From: Anagrus nilaparvatae
Taxonomy: Eukaryota; Arthropoda; Insecta; Hymenoptera; Mymaridae
Length of the DNA: 64,000 nucleotides
NCBI GenBank assembly: GCA_022575985.1
Contig: JAKSXM010000014.1
Span: 7,316,001 to 7,380,000 of the forward strand
Direction of reading: 5' to 3'
The notes beneath the pieces were generated by a model. That model searched no databases and was not told the DNA's origin. It saw only the letters and a program-made list of their open reading frames with translations. The number at the start of each line of letters is the position of its first letter. Within the stretch, counting starts at the first letter, position 1. A program made the translations under genes and the position numbers. This document shows, one piece after another, positions 1-11,217 of this stretch.

Positions 1-89
1 GTGAAAATCATTTCAAAAAAACACATTCTCGGGATTCCTCAGGTCGTTACGTAGTAAGACTTCCTATCACAAGCAACCCAGCAATACAA

Positions 90-3000
90 TTGGGCCCCAC
101 AAGACCTTTCGCAGTTAAAATGTTAATGTCAATGGAAAAAAAAATGGCATCAGACAAAATTTTTGAAGAAAAATATGAAAACAATATTCTTGATTTAATT
201 CAAATGGGTCATATGAGGAAAATACCTCAAAATAAACTAAATAATCCTTTAGCAATATATATATCGTATCACGGTGTTTTTAAAACACATGATCCTTTAG
301 GCAAACTTAGAGTAGTTTTTCATGCTTCTCACATAACATCAACCGGATATTCGTTGAATTCTAAACTTCTAACAGGTCCTAAATTACAAGCTGATCGTTG
401 GGTAATCTTAACTAGATGGAGATTTTTCAAAATTGTTTTTACAGCAGATATCGTTAAAATGTTTCGATAAATAGCAGTCCGTCCAGAGGATTGGGATTTA
501 CAACGAGTTTTGTGGGGTAATAGGGAAACTGGTATAATCGAAGATTACTGGATAACTGTAGTTATGTTTGGTCAAGCATGTGCACCTTATTTAGCTTTAA
601 GATGTAAAGATCAGTTGGTAGAAGATGAGGGTCAAAAATATCCTCTAGCGTCTATTTCTTTAACAGACAGGACTTACGTTGATGATATTTTTGAAGGAGC
701 AGATTCAATAGAAGACGCTAAAAAAATTAAACAAGAGTTAATTGCATTATTAGCCTTAGGCGGTTTTCCATTGTCAAAATGGTCTTCTAATTGTAAAGAA
801 TTAGCTGAAAATTCAAATGAGTTACATATAAAAGACTCTGATAGCGTTAGCACTTTAGGTGTAGTCTGGTCGCCTTCTTTAGATATATTTAATTTAAACT
901 TAGACTTTTCTTTAAAATTAAATAATGTAAAAACAAAACGAATGCTTCTATCTGAAATAGCCAAGCTATTCGATCCTTTAGGTTGGTTTTCACCAGTTGT
1001 CATTGTAGCTAAAATTCTAATTCAGGATATGTGGTTGCTAAACTTAGATTGGGATGATGAATTACCTGAAACTATATCAAATCAGTGGTCTGTATTTCGA
1101 AAGGCCTTACCTTCTTTATCTCAAATTTCAATTCCTAGATGGGTAGAAAGCACTGAAAATTCATCTTTGGAATTTCATTGCTTCTCAGATGCCTCAGAAA
1201 GGGCTTATGCAGCTGCTATCTATGTAGTTTCTATGACTGGTCAAAAAAGGGTTTCATCGTTACTTGTATCAAAAACAAAAGTAGCACCCATTAAAAAATT
1301 GTCGATTCCTCGATTAGAACTCTGTGCTGCTGAACTTTTAGTTAAATTAGTAAATAAACTAATACCTCAATTAAAACTTAAAAATAAAGATATAAAAGTC
1401 TTCGCTTGGTCAGATTTTTCTGTAGTTCTAACTTGGCTAAACTCACACCCATCTAAATGGAAGCCGTTTGTAGCTCATAAAGTAGCCGAGATTCAAAATG
1501 CAAAAATTGAAATAAATTGGCGTTATGTTCCTACAAAAAATAATCCTGCAGACATAGCATCTCGCGGTATTTTAGCTTCAGAATTAAAAAACTTTTCTTT
1601 GTGGTGGAAGGGACCATCACGGTTAGAACAATCTTCAAATAATTGGCCTATTAAAAAAGAAAAAGCTGATGAAGCAAAAATCAAAAATGAAGAAAAAACT
1701 AAAAAAGCAATCATTAATGTTTCAAATACTTAAGAAGAATCCTTTATATTTATTAAATTCTCTAATTTGAACACGCTTTTAAAAGTAACTGCTTACTGTT
1801 TAAGATTAATTAAATTCAAAGAAAAAGTAAAATCATATCTTTTAATTCCAGAAGAACTAGAAAAATAATTATGTTTCTTAACCAAATGTTCTCAAAAAAC
1901 TTCTTTTCCAATTGAATATGAAAAATTAGAAAAAGGTAAACATATTCCAAATTCCTCTCCTTTAACATCATTTAAGCCATTCATGGATGAGAAAGGTTGT
2001 ATTAGGGTAGTAGGTCGTGTTAGAAAATCTCTTTTATCTTTCAATGAAAAACATCCATTTATCATTGCAAAAAATACGATGTTTTCGAAATTACTAGTAC
2101 GCCATGCTCATTTTAAGTCCTTACATGCGGGTCAAGAGTCAACAAGATATAATCTCTTACAACGTTTTTGGATTTTACATGGTAAAAGTTTCATTAGATC
2201 CATACTGAGAAATTGCGTTATATGTGCGAAATATCATGCAAGACCAGATCAACAATTAATGGGACAAATCCCAAGTGTGAGATTGAAACCTGAAAAACCT
2301 TTTCTAATGACAGGTGTGGACTACGCAGGTCCATTTTTGTTAAAAGCTTCCTCAGGAGAGGTATAAAAACAACAAAAGGTTATATTTGTCTTTTTGTATG
2401 TTTAGTAACAAAAGCAGTTCATTTAGAAGTGGTATCATCGCTGTCAACTCAAGGTTTTTTAGCGGCATTTGAACGCTTTATCTCAAGAAGAGGTCAATGC
2501 TCCAAACTCTTCAGTGACAATAGAACCAACTTTAAAGGCGCTGAAGCTGAGCTTTCTAAAATGTTTTCGAAAGCATCAGAGTTCTACAAGGATGTAAATC
2601 ATGCCATCGTTTCAAAGGGCACATCATGGTCGTTCATTCCACCATCAGCTCCCCATTTTGGAGGCTTATGGGAGGCTGGAATTAAATCGGTAAAATCTCA
2701 TATACGTAAAATTTTAGGTGAGCAAAAATTAACTTTTGAAGAGATGTCAACTTTCTTATGCAAGGTAGAAGCCTGTCTCAACTCGAGACCATTATATCCA
2801 GCCAGTAATGATCCATCTGACCTGTTACCTCTAACTCCTGCACATTTTCTAATAGGAGAACCACTTAATGCTTATCCTGAAGCAGCAAATCCAAATTCTA
2901 AATTAACTCTTTCTAATAAATATAAATTAATTACAAATATGCGTGATCATTTTTGGAATAGGTGGTCCAAAGAATACATCAATCATTTACAACAGTTCCA

Positions 3001-3226
3001 TCGCTGGCGAAATCCATCAGAAAATATAAAAATAGGTACTTTAGTTTTGCTCAAGGACAACCAATTACCAGCTACCAAATGGCCATTAGCAAGAGTAATC
3101 GATGTGGTCTCAGGTTCTGATAATCTAATAAGGGTTGCCACCATCAAAACAGCAACTGGAACTTATCAACGTCCGATAGTCAAATTGGTCCCACTACCAG
3201 TCCAATCAATTCAACAATCAACTTAA
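90..3226 (+). pseudogene. BEL/Pao pol: reverse transcriptase, RNase H, integrase
   Basis: Four open stretches (90-470, 510-1733, 1983-2366, 2429-3226) read as one Pao-type pol in order. First comes the RT, with the 'LRVVF' and 'FTADI' blocks and the catalytic YVDDI at 674-688. An RNase H region follows (CFSDAS, then AWSD). Then come a zinc-binding H2C2 domain, the integrase core with GVDYAGPF, a SDNRTNF block (normally SDNGTNF) and FGGLWEAG. A C-terminal basic domain of the type seen at the end of Pao integrases closes it. Stops at about 468 and 1731 and a frameshift near 2366 break the frame, so no full polyprotein can be made. The family is clear; the decay is visible directly. Confidence 0.9.
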
Positions 3227-3446
3227 AAAAATTATATGACAAATTTTATACTAAGAAAGAAATATAAATACAAATTGTAAATAGTAGTTGTAAAAAAAAA
3301 ATATTAATCTTTATAAATATTATTTATCAATTACATTCATTTGTATTGATAAATAATAATAATAGTCCGTAAAGACCGATAAAAGTAAATACTATTTATC
3401 ATATTAATCTTTAATTTATTTATTTATGTTTGATAATTGTAAATTT
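3227..3446. other. AT-rich non-coding stretch after pol
   Basis: Very AT-rich with no reading frame of note. It would be the start of the 3' LTR of the BEL/Pao element if that LTR survives. Confidence 0.3.
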
Positions 3447-3608
3447 TAAGTGGAATGATAATTCTTTAATGTAACTTAGCATAAATTTTAAAACTTGAAT
3501 AATTTAGAATTTTTAATTTAAAATTAGCAACAAAAAAATGTTAGTTTTCACTCAATTTAATTTAAAAAAAAAATTGTTAAATTATCATTCTAAAGATTCC
3601 ACTTAAAT
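3447..3608. repeat. Small MITE-like inverted-repeat element
   Basis: Starts TAAGTGGAATGATAATTC and ends with the inverse of TAAGTGGAATCTTTAGAATG, giving roughly 20-bp terminal inverted repeats, with a 7-base insertion in the right arm, around about 160 bp of AT-rich filler. No coding potential. Too short to assign to a superfamily. Confidence 0.5.
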
Positions 3609-3950
3609 GATTATAAAAAAAATTGTAAAATATGTTTAGAATGCATGAATGAATGATCGATAACCAAATTTATTAAATTTAATTTCTTTTATCATAAACC
3701 ACGCGTTATATTAAAGTTCAAAATCTAGATGTCATGTTACTTAATTATTTTCTCGGTAATATTTTTAATATTGTAAATAATCATTTTTTAAATAATTTTG
3801 AACTTTGTTAAATTCTTTTATAGTCGCATTTGCGACGGGCGCGGGGATGTTTTGCGAAAACAGGAATATTTCTAATATATCTTGATTTCTCTTTGCAGTA
3901 TCTTAATATCAATAATTGTATTTAAATAATTACCGTTATACTGCAAAGAG

Positions 3951-4576
3951 AGATAAAGATACGTTCATGTTAGTATGCGTGTATCACATATGCGCTAAAG
4001 GACCACGTTTTCTGCACGCGCGACGCCGACAGCAGCGAAGTTGCCGGTCTCTTCTTTCTACACGACGCGCGCTCGTTCTTCTTGCTCTCTAACTCTCGTA
4101 CAAAGGAGATCGTATTCTTTGTTAAGACTTTTATTTTAGAAAACGTGCTCCTTTTGCAGTTCAATCATGTAAACCGTTTTTATTAATATAATTCAAATAA
4201 ATCATAAACTTTTAAGTGAAATTCACACAAATCATCGTCTTTTTATTTCATAATTCAGTCTAACACTTTCCTCTAAAAAAACCTATTAAATTCCACTAAC
4301 ATTTTGTTAAAATTATACAATTTATTTATTTGAATTCTATTAATAAAAACGGTTTACATGATTGAACTGCAAAAGGAGCACGTTTTCTAAAATAATAGTC
4401 TTAACAAAGAATACGATCTCCTTTGTACGAGAGTTAGAGAGCAAGAAGAACGAGCGCGTGTCGTGTAGAAAAAAGAGACCGGCATCTTCGCTGCTGTCGG
4501 CGTCGCGCGTGCAGAAAACGTGGTCCTTTAGCGCATATGTGATACACGCATATTAACATGAACGTATCTTTATCTG
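3951..4576. repeat. 626-bp hairpin of two opposed repeat arms
   Basis: The left arm (3951-4205) and right arm (4318-4576) are near-perfect inverse copies around a loop of about 110 bp. The arms are GC-richer than their surroundings. They contain CGACGCCGACAGCAGCGAAG-like sequence and carry mirror-image 64-codon frames that are artefacts of the palindrome. The left arm follows a plus-strand BEL/Pao pol and the right arm abuts a minus-strand BEL/Pao gag. They may therefore be two LTR ends placed head to head. That is inference; LTR ends were not proven. Confidence 0.7.
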
Positions 4577-5267
4577 TAGTTAAAGAAGACGCTACATTTA
4601 TTGTGCTTTCAGAGACTAAATTGGCAGTTTGAGGAATGCTTGAACTTGAAAGTGAATGATTGCAAGAGCATTGAGGAGTTATTGCACTTGTACTAGCGAC
4701 TGAAGAAAGGTTATTTACATTTGAAGTTTCTCTATTTAGGTTTAAGTTTTTTACTGGAGGAAAGCAACCATGAAGTAATGAATGATGTTTTTCAGAACAC
4801 GACCTGCAAGTAAACTTGCTAGGACACGGAGTAGGGAAATGATCTTTCAAACAGTTGTAGCAAACTCTTAATTTTTTAGCTTGAAAAAATCTATCAGTTC
4901 CCTGAAGGATTTTAAATTTAGTACAGTAATTTAAAGAATGTTCGTTTGATTTACACATATTACAATAGAATTGTTTGATTTTACCTTTTTTTTGAGTGGT
5001 ACTAACGTTTACTTGCTTTTTGTTTTGCTTGGCTGCCTCCGCTTTGTTAGAAGATTTCTCAGATGGTTTGGAAGTTCCTGTCGCTTTCAATGATCCTTTG
5101 TCCAGAGCCTCAAGTGCTTGTGCCCAATTCTCCAAAAATTGACAAAGTACTGCAAAATCTGGAAACTCCGATGCATTGGTCTGCGAGGTTTCCCATTTTA
5201 ATCTTGACTCTGAGTCTAGTTTTTTCGACAGAAGTAGTACTAGCCAATGATTCCAGTTAACCGTCAC
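4577..5267 (-). pseudogene. BEL/Pao gag fragment with zinc knuckles
   Basis: The minus-strand frame encodes part of a Pao-type gag. It has a helical capsid-like stretch with WNHWLVLLLSKKLD, then a lysine/serine-rich linker, then a cysteine/histidine-rich tail with CNMC...H...C, CYNC and CRSC motifs typical of Pao nucleocapsids. Reading ends where it runs into the hairpin at about 4576, so both the N-terminus and the link to pol are lost. It lies opposite to the BEL/Pao pol at 90-3226 and so belongs to a different insertion. The zinc knuckles give the family with good confidence. Confidence 0.8.
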
Positions 5268-5408
5268 TATTCTCTTAATTGTTTAAAATTATTTTTTATT
5301 TTTTAAAAATAGCTATAGATTATAATATAAAATTTTATTTTAATTTTTAATATTATTTTTACTGAGTTATCTTAATTAATTATTTATAAATGAGTTAATT
5401 ATATCTTT

Positions 5409-6781
5409 TCATTTTATAAAACAGTTTTGAAAATTATCATCTTCTTTAATGCAAAACAAAGCATCTGCTAATATCACTGATTCTTCTAGTGTTTCATTCA
5501 CTGATTTATCAGTAGCCTTTAATGCAACTTTCTCGTTAACAAAATTATTCGATACTTTGATACCTGTTTTTGTTAAACCACAATGTTTGTTTTCTTGATA
5601 AACCGTTGTTCATGTTATGACTACTGAAGTACTGTGGGAATTATTTTTTTTATTCAAATCAGTCATATTTTTATTAGACGATGCTTTGAAAAAAGGATTT
5701 TTTAATTTATTTTGTAAATTACTATTGGTAGTATTAGATACTATTCCATATTTATCATACAAATCATCAATTTTACTGTCATAATTTATTTCTGAATCAT
5801 GTACTGATTCATCGGAATCAGATATTTCATAAGTTTCTGTTTTGATCTTCTCACTAGCTTGATGAATAATATTACAATGATTGAATTTTTGTTTTATTAA
5901 GAATATTGATAATAAAGACTTTTCTGAATCGATCAAGGGAATGTCTTTGTTACAAAAATCAATAGAACTACAGCCAAAATTTTCTTGTATTTTTTCATGG
6001 TCTTTGCTGTTTTCATATAAACTATTAAAAAATTCATTTTCTGCATTATCTAAGATATTACTTTTATCTTTGTTGCCTTCAGAACTAACAGATTTCATCA
6101 AACATTCACTTTGATTTGAGCTGATACTACGACTAAGATCTTGAACAACAGACGTGTTTTCTTCAGGATTTGCAAGAAATTGTAATTCCTTCAAATTTAT
6201 ATTGTCAGTACTACAACTACGTTTTTCATATTTCTCTTCCTCAGTATTTACCGAACGTTGCAAATCACTTTCTACTGTATTATTTGATTCAGTGTTTTCA
6301 CCAAAACTTAAATTTTCTGCACTATTCGCCAAAAATGCTAATTCTTTTATCACAAACTTTTCTATTTCTGTGTACTTATTTTTGGGATGACGAGTAACTT
6401 TTGTAAAGGTATCTCTTAAGGATCTCCACCTTGTGGCAACAATATCACCAGTGATATCTAAAAACAATGTTTATAAAGTTATAATAAAAATTTTATATAG
6501 ATATGTATAAGAATCTCGAGTTTAATTTGGAAAAAAACATGCATTGATTCATTAAATTATGCAAAATAAATTATATAATGACCTAAATACCTCCTGGAGA
6601 CATTAAATTCACTAATTATACTAGAAGCAATATTGTCAAATGCAGCTGTTCTTTTTTCTGATCTGTAATGACCAGCTAATTTTGAATTAAAAATAAAAGG
6701 TATATTTTTAACACCTCTTATAATAAGAGAATCAATTTCTCGAGTGTGTTTAAAATTTTTTTCCTTTCTTTTTTCAGACAT
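5409..6781 (-). pseudogene. MADF-domain protein gene, two exons, damaged
   Basis: Exon 1 (6591-6781) starts MSEKRKEKNF and encodes the first part of a MADF DNA-binding domain (IIRGVKNIPFIFN...FDNIASSI). It ends at AGGAG/GTATTT. Exon 2 (about 6458 down to 5409) opens DITGDIVATRWRSLRDTF, the conserved C-terminal half of MADF, followed by an acidic serine/asparagine-rich tail. A TTTTTAG acceptor lies right before it, but the splice phases do not match (exon 1 ends in phase 2). One in-frame TGA at 5610-5612 interrupts the tail; the same frame stays open beyond it to a stop at 5409-5411. MADF proteins are insect nuclear DNA-binding regulators. The phase clash and the TGA argue for a decaying copy, though a missed small exon could explain the first. 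Confidence 0.6.
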
Positions 6782-7525
6782 GATAATAATAATAAACTGT
6801 ATACAATTTATTTAATCTGAGTAATTGAAAAAGAAAATAAGTATTTACAGATATCTCTCACAGTTTTTGTTTTTAATTTATAAAATTGGTGAATTACAAA
6901 CTCTGTAGATCTTGTTTATACATGTTCTCCGAAAAGAATTACGGATCATGTGATGCTCAGTCGGTTTTATTCAATGCGCATAATGGCGAATTTTCGATTT
7001 TTTTTACCGACTGATTCAAATGTAAAATAATGTAAAATATTAGCAATTTTGCATTTGAATGCTATAAAAAATAAACAATTTTGAAGTAAAAAATCAAAAT
7101 CTACATTTTGCGACTTGTTTTAATTGCAAAAAGAAATATATTATTTATAATATTATATTACATTTGTATCAGTCGATAACAAAATTTTAAAAGTTGCCAT
7201 TTTTTAGTGCCTAAATCATAACGTGACGTGATTAACTATTTATTATAAATTCACTCGCTTTAGCATATAATTTTTATTTGTATGGCTCATTTAAAAATAA
7301 AAACACATAAATTTATATTTTTTTTTCCTTTTTATTCAATTTTTAGAATATAAAATATAATTGCATATAGTTAAAAGCATTTGTTATATAAAGATAAAAT
7401 ATAGTTTGATTAAAAAATAACCTACAAAATATCAAATAATTTAATAAACAAATATTTTAAATTTTACTTTTGAGTGGTGTATTGAACAAAATTTTTTTTT
7501 ATAAAGTAAGAAAAAGATTAATAAA
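6782..7525. promoter_or_regulatory. Shared spacer between two divergent MADF genes
   Basis: About 740 bp of AT-rich sequence separates the two start codons, which point away from each other, so it must hold both promoters if both genes are expressed. No clear core-promoter motif stands out from the AT background. A GC-richer patch lies at about 6935-7015. Confidence 0.4.
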
Positions 7526-8305
7526 ATGCTATTAGAAGATGACATTGACATGGTGGAACCATTTAAGTTTATATATGATAAAGAAGACACTGCTTATAAA
7601 CAAGCAATAGACAAGGATGAAATTTTTAACATGATAGCAAAAAAAATTAATTTAATTTATCATATAAATGTTAAAGGTAAATGCAAATAATAATTTTAAT
7701 GAATAGTATAATTTAAAAAAAACAATATAATTATTTTTTTATTGATTATTTTAACTGCAGGATCAGATATAAAAAAAATGTGGGACGATGTTTACAATGA
7801 CTGTAAAATCTTTTATGCTCAAGAAAAAATAATGAGATCCGGGGCAGGAGCTAATGAATCTGGCCAATCAAATACAAAATATCCTAAGGATATTTATGAA
7901 AAAATGCGATTTATACAACAATTTATTTATGAACCAAAGGATATTTGTTCCTCGAGGAAAAGACAGCTCTGTAACAAGCCTTTTTGGCAGTTAGGAATGG
8001 AGGATTTTCCAAATTTAAATAAACCTAAGGTTCCTAAATTAGATGCTCATGCTGATAAGAAAATTAAAGAAAATGCAAGTATGGCAAACATATTAGAAAA
8101 ACTAGTAGATAAAATTGGATGTTTAGCAGACGCTGGAAATAAAACAGTAGATAATGTAAACAATCAAACTAAAAATACTAATGAAAGAAATAGCAAAGAG
8201 TTTTATATAAGATTTTTTGATAAAAAATTAAAGCAACTGAGTCAAACTAAACGAGAACAGTGTTTTGATGCAATGTTTGATGAAATTCAAAAATATTATA
8301 AGTAA
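7526..8305 (+). CDS. MADF/BESS-type protein, two exons
   Basis: Exon 1 is 7526-7676 and exon 2 is 7761-8305, with an 84-bp GT-AG intron (AAAG/GTAAATG ... ACTGCAG/GATCAG). The phases join exactly (G + GA) and give a 231-residue product. The N-terminal ~80 residues resemble a MADF domain (FKFIYDKEDTAYK, IFNMIAKKI, then KKMWDDVYNDCK). The C-terminus has FFDKKLKQLSQTKREQCF, which fits a BESS protein-interaction motif. The middle is low-complexity, rich in Asn and Lys. MADF-BESS proteins are insect nuclear transcription regulators. AATAAA at 8321-8326 is a plausible poly(A) signal. The frame is intact, unlike the divergent neighbour. The short, weakly conserved MADF half is the main doubt. Confidence 0.65.
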
Positions 8306-8639
8306 TGCTCAATGATAAAAAATAAAATATTGAGATGTATATAAGTTTATTATTTATTAATTTTATAACAAATGTTTAATCACTTCATAAATTGAACATG
8401 CTTTTAGGTCCTACAATTTGTATGCATGATAAGATTATAATCATCAATAATATTTGAAAATAAAATAATACTAAATAATATAATTCAATAAAGATCCATT
8501 ATTTATTTTATTTTATACTTCAAATACATTCTTTCAAAAACCAAATTAAATTTACGATTCACTAAAGATATTCAAGTGCCATTTACCAGCAAGCGAGACT
8601 ACCCTATCTCACTTGCAGTTAAAGGAAACTAAATGAAAG

Positions 8640-9008
8640 CAGCTAGGAACAAAAATTTGCAAAAAAAAGAGGTGAGGAAAAATATACTTAAAAGCTTACA
8701 AGCTATAGTATTTAAAAAAATTTTACAGCTGCAATCGAGATAGAACTTTGAACTTTTTAGTTTTGGGGTATATTTTGGATCTTAAAATGCTACAAATCTT
8801 GATGTACTTATATTTTTTGAGTTTTAAATTGCATTTAATTAAATTAACAGACTGTTTATTTCTTCCTGTAAAATAGCAAGTAATTATAACTCTAAAATTG
8901 AAAAACTCAAAATATTAACCTCGCTTGTAGCTGAACAAATCTTCATCCTACTAAAACATGTAAGCATTTAAGATTTTTTTTTTCATTTACACTTTCTGCA
9001 AATTAGTG
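8640..9008 (+). repeat. 370-bp direct repeat, copy 1
   Basis: Runs from AGGAACAAAAATTTGC to ACTTTCTGCAAATTAG and recurs about 730 bp downstream with roughly 90% identity by eye. Both copies include AAAAGCTTACAAG and ACCTCGCTTGTAGCTGAACA. Just outside copy 1 on the left and copy 2 on the right sits CCAGCAAGCGAGA. That suggests one larger duplicated unit or satellite. Confidence 0.75.
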
Positions 9009-9370
9009 TTCAACTAAGAATGTGGTAAAAATTGTGAGAGAGAATGTGGTAAAAGCTGCTTATGACATTTTGCATGATCCTTCTGTTCCTCCGATACCTC
9101 CTAAATCAGCACCACAAACTGCTGCTTCTCCAAGACCACTGCATGCAGCAACACTAAGCCCAACATGTCCTAAAGGCGTAAGAGGAAGAGGAAGAGAGTT
9201 CACTAGAACTGTAATTGATTTAGGTGCAGGCACTGGTTTAGCCATAGAGTAACGTGCAAGTACACTGATTGGTTCAGATACAGGTATTGGTCAAGCTACA
9301 GTATAAGGTTGAGTGAACGGTGTAGTTTAAGTTACTGGTAAAGGTTCAACTGAGGGTAAGTTTAAAAGCT

Positions 9371-9737
9371 TACCAGGAACTAAAATTTGCAAAAAAAGTA
9401 GATGATGAAAAATGTACTTAAAAGCTTACAAGTTATAGTAAGTAAAAAATTTGGACAGCGGTAATCCAAATAAATATTTTGAACTTTGTAGTTTTGGGGT
9501 AAATTTTGGATCTTAAAATACTACAAATCTTGATGTACTTATATTTTTTGAGTTTTAAATTGCATTTTATTAAATTAACAGACTGTTTATTTCTTCCTGT
9601 AAAATAGCAAGTAATTATAACTCCAAAATTTAAAAACTCAAAATATCAACCTCGCTTGTAGCTGAACAAATCTTTATCCTACTAAAACATGTAAGCATTT
9701 AAGATTTTTTTTTTCATTTACACTTTCTGTAAATTAG
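9371..9737 (+). repeat. 370-bp direct repeat, copy 2
   Basis: Second copy of the repeat at 8640-9008. The spacer between the copies (9009-9370) is GC-richer and proline/alanine-like in one frame, but shows no gene structure. Confidence 0.75.
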
Positions 9738-10526
9738 AGTCCTTATAATAATATTTAAACCTTAGCACAGCATGCTAGAGCATTTTTTACCAGCAAGCGA
9801 GATAAGTCACTTTTAATGTTTCATTATTTGATATGGAGTCTCTTTCTTTAATTAAAACACTAAATGACCACAAAACTTATTGTTTTATAAACAAAATTAA
9901 TATGCTGATTATTGAAGGTACCAGAGTTATTTTTGCATCTTTTTATAACATTTTTATCAAATTCTAGTGCATTCAATTATATTCAATCAATGTTTTTCAG
10001 TATATTTATAAATTTTATTTTAATAAATTTCTAAACTATTTTTTAAAAACATTTATTAATAAATTAAAAAAAAAAAAAAATAACCAGAATATTATAATTA
10101 TAAACTAAAATAATAATGAAAACAATTTGCCAATTGCATCTTTGTTTCGTCTGCTCCGAAATTTTATTTAAAAGTTGGCAACAGTAGCCAACCGCGGGTT
10201 TAATCGCATGATTTTGCCACACGCGCGGTTCTCAGCGCTCTGTCTGGACTCAGCCTTAGAAAGTGAAAACCGCGCAGTGGTATAATGTACAAGTATCATA
10301 ACAGGCGCCGGCCAAGATGCTTTATTATTTATATTATTATAAAAATTAATTGTACCTGAATATCTTTGAAGTTGTTTTACGTTCTTAGGCCTTTTATATT
10401 CCCAAATTTTCTCTAATTTATCGGCATCTTGACTTAATTAGATAAAATAAAACCGAGGAGTTTTACTTTTTTTCTAAAAAATTTACATTTGCTAAAATTT
10501 TATGTTATATTATTTTCTATTAATGT
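9738..10526. other. Non-coding spacer with a GC-rich patch
   Basis: Mostly AT-rich without frames. 10165-10315 is markedly GC-rich (CCGCGGG, CACGCGCGGTT, GGCGCCGGCC) and looks like the remnant of a mobile element or LTR, possibly of the Ty3 fragment beside it. No match could be made by eye. Confidence 0.3.
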
Positions 10527-10945
10527 TTAAAAAATTGTAAGTAAATATTCAATATGTTCTTCGAATGCCGTTGATAACACAGAGAGATCATCGATAAAAT
10601 TTAATGTGAACTCACGTAAGTCTTTGCGTACTTTTTTGAACGCCCGTAATAATGCACTTCTTGCGCACCGTAAATCGAGAGCTACACAAATAACATATAC
10701 ATGACCTTGAACCATAAATACCGTGTACTTTGGGCTTTGATCAGCCAATTTAATTTGCCAAAAAGATGAGGTTAAATCTAAACAACTTATCAATTTTTTA
10801 GCTTTACACCGTTGAAAAATTTCACCTATGCTTAGGGGTACTTCCCTAACAACCATAAATTTCTTATTTAGGTTTCTCGCATGCAAACATAGACGCACCG
10901 AATAGTCTTTATTAGGCGCGGTTACTATGGGGTTTATATATTCGG
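10527..10945 (-). pseudogene. Ty3/gypsy reverse transcriptase fragment
   Basis: Reads as the fingers-palm part of a Ty3-type RT: YINPIV...VRLCLHARNLNKKF, CLDLTSSFWQIKL, then LRAFKKVRKDL and the active-site region FIDDL (usually YLDD/YIDD). Both ends are cut: no protease upstream and no RNase H downstream. It runs opposite to the large Ty3-like element further right. The CALDLRCARS block, where PFGL.NAP is expected, shows heavy decay. Confidence 0.85.
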
Positions 10946-11103
10946 TATTATATTTTATTGTATTTTGATTTAAAATTAATAGGAGGCTTGCACATGTCTA
11001 AGAAATGAATAGTATATTACAACCCATGGCCAGAAAAATAAAGAATGTCCCAAATCGCATGTAAATTACCGAAGCGAAGCCGAGGATGGTAAACTGCGTT
11101 TTG

Positions 11104-11137
11104 GGGCCATAAAAAAAGAATGCTTTTTTTATGGCCC
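11104..11137. repeat. Perfect 15-bp hairpin
   Basis: GGGCCATAAAAAAAG, loop AATG, CTTTTTTTATGGCCC. It lies in the middle of a short stretch (about 11020-11215) with further inverted pieces around TGGCCAGAAAAA, so it may be the core of a small foldback element. Confidence 0.7.
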
Positions 11138-11217
11138 AGGGTCGTATACGATTTTTCTGCTTCAGTGGTGAGAAAACGCGTCTGGCCACTGACCAGAAAA
11201 AATCTTGGCTATTTTCT

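Larger units (their letters stand above)
1..4205 (+). mobile_element. BEL/Pao LTR retrotransposon, 5'-truncated and decayed
   Basis: The window opens inside the pol gene of a BEL/Pao element, so the 5' LTR and gag lie outside. Pol ends at about 3226. The AT-rich stretch that follows, up to the hairpin arm near 4205, is where the 3' LTR should be. I could not place LTR ends because the other LTR is not in the window, so the right limit is a guess. Confidence 0.6.

Noticed and set aside
3970..4556. Mirror-image 64-codon proteins on both strands
   Set aside because: They are the same palindrome arm read twice.
9022..9252. Pro/Ala-rich 76-codon frame
   Set aside because: No start context, no splice sites, low complexity, and it lies between two copies of a repeat.
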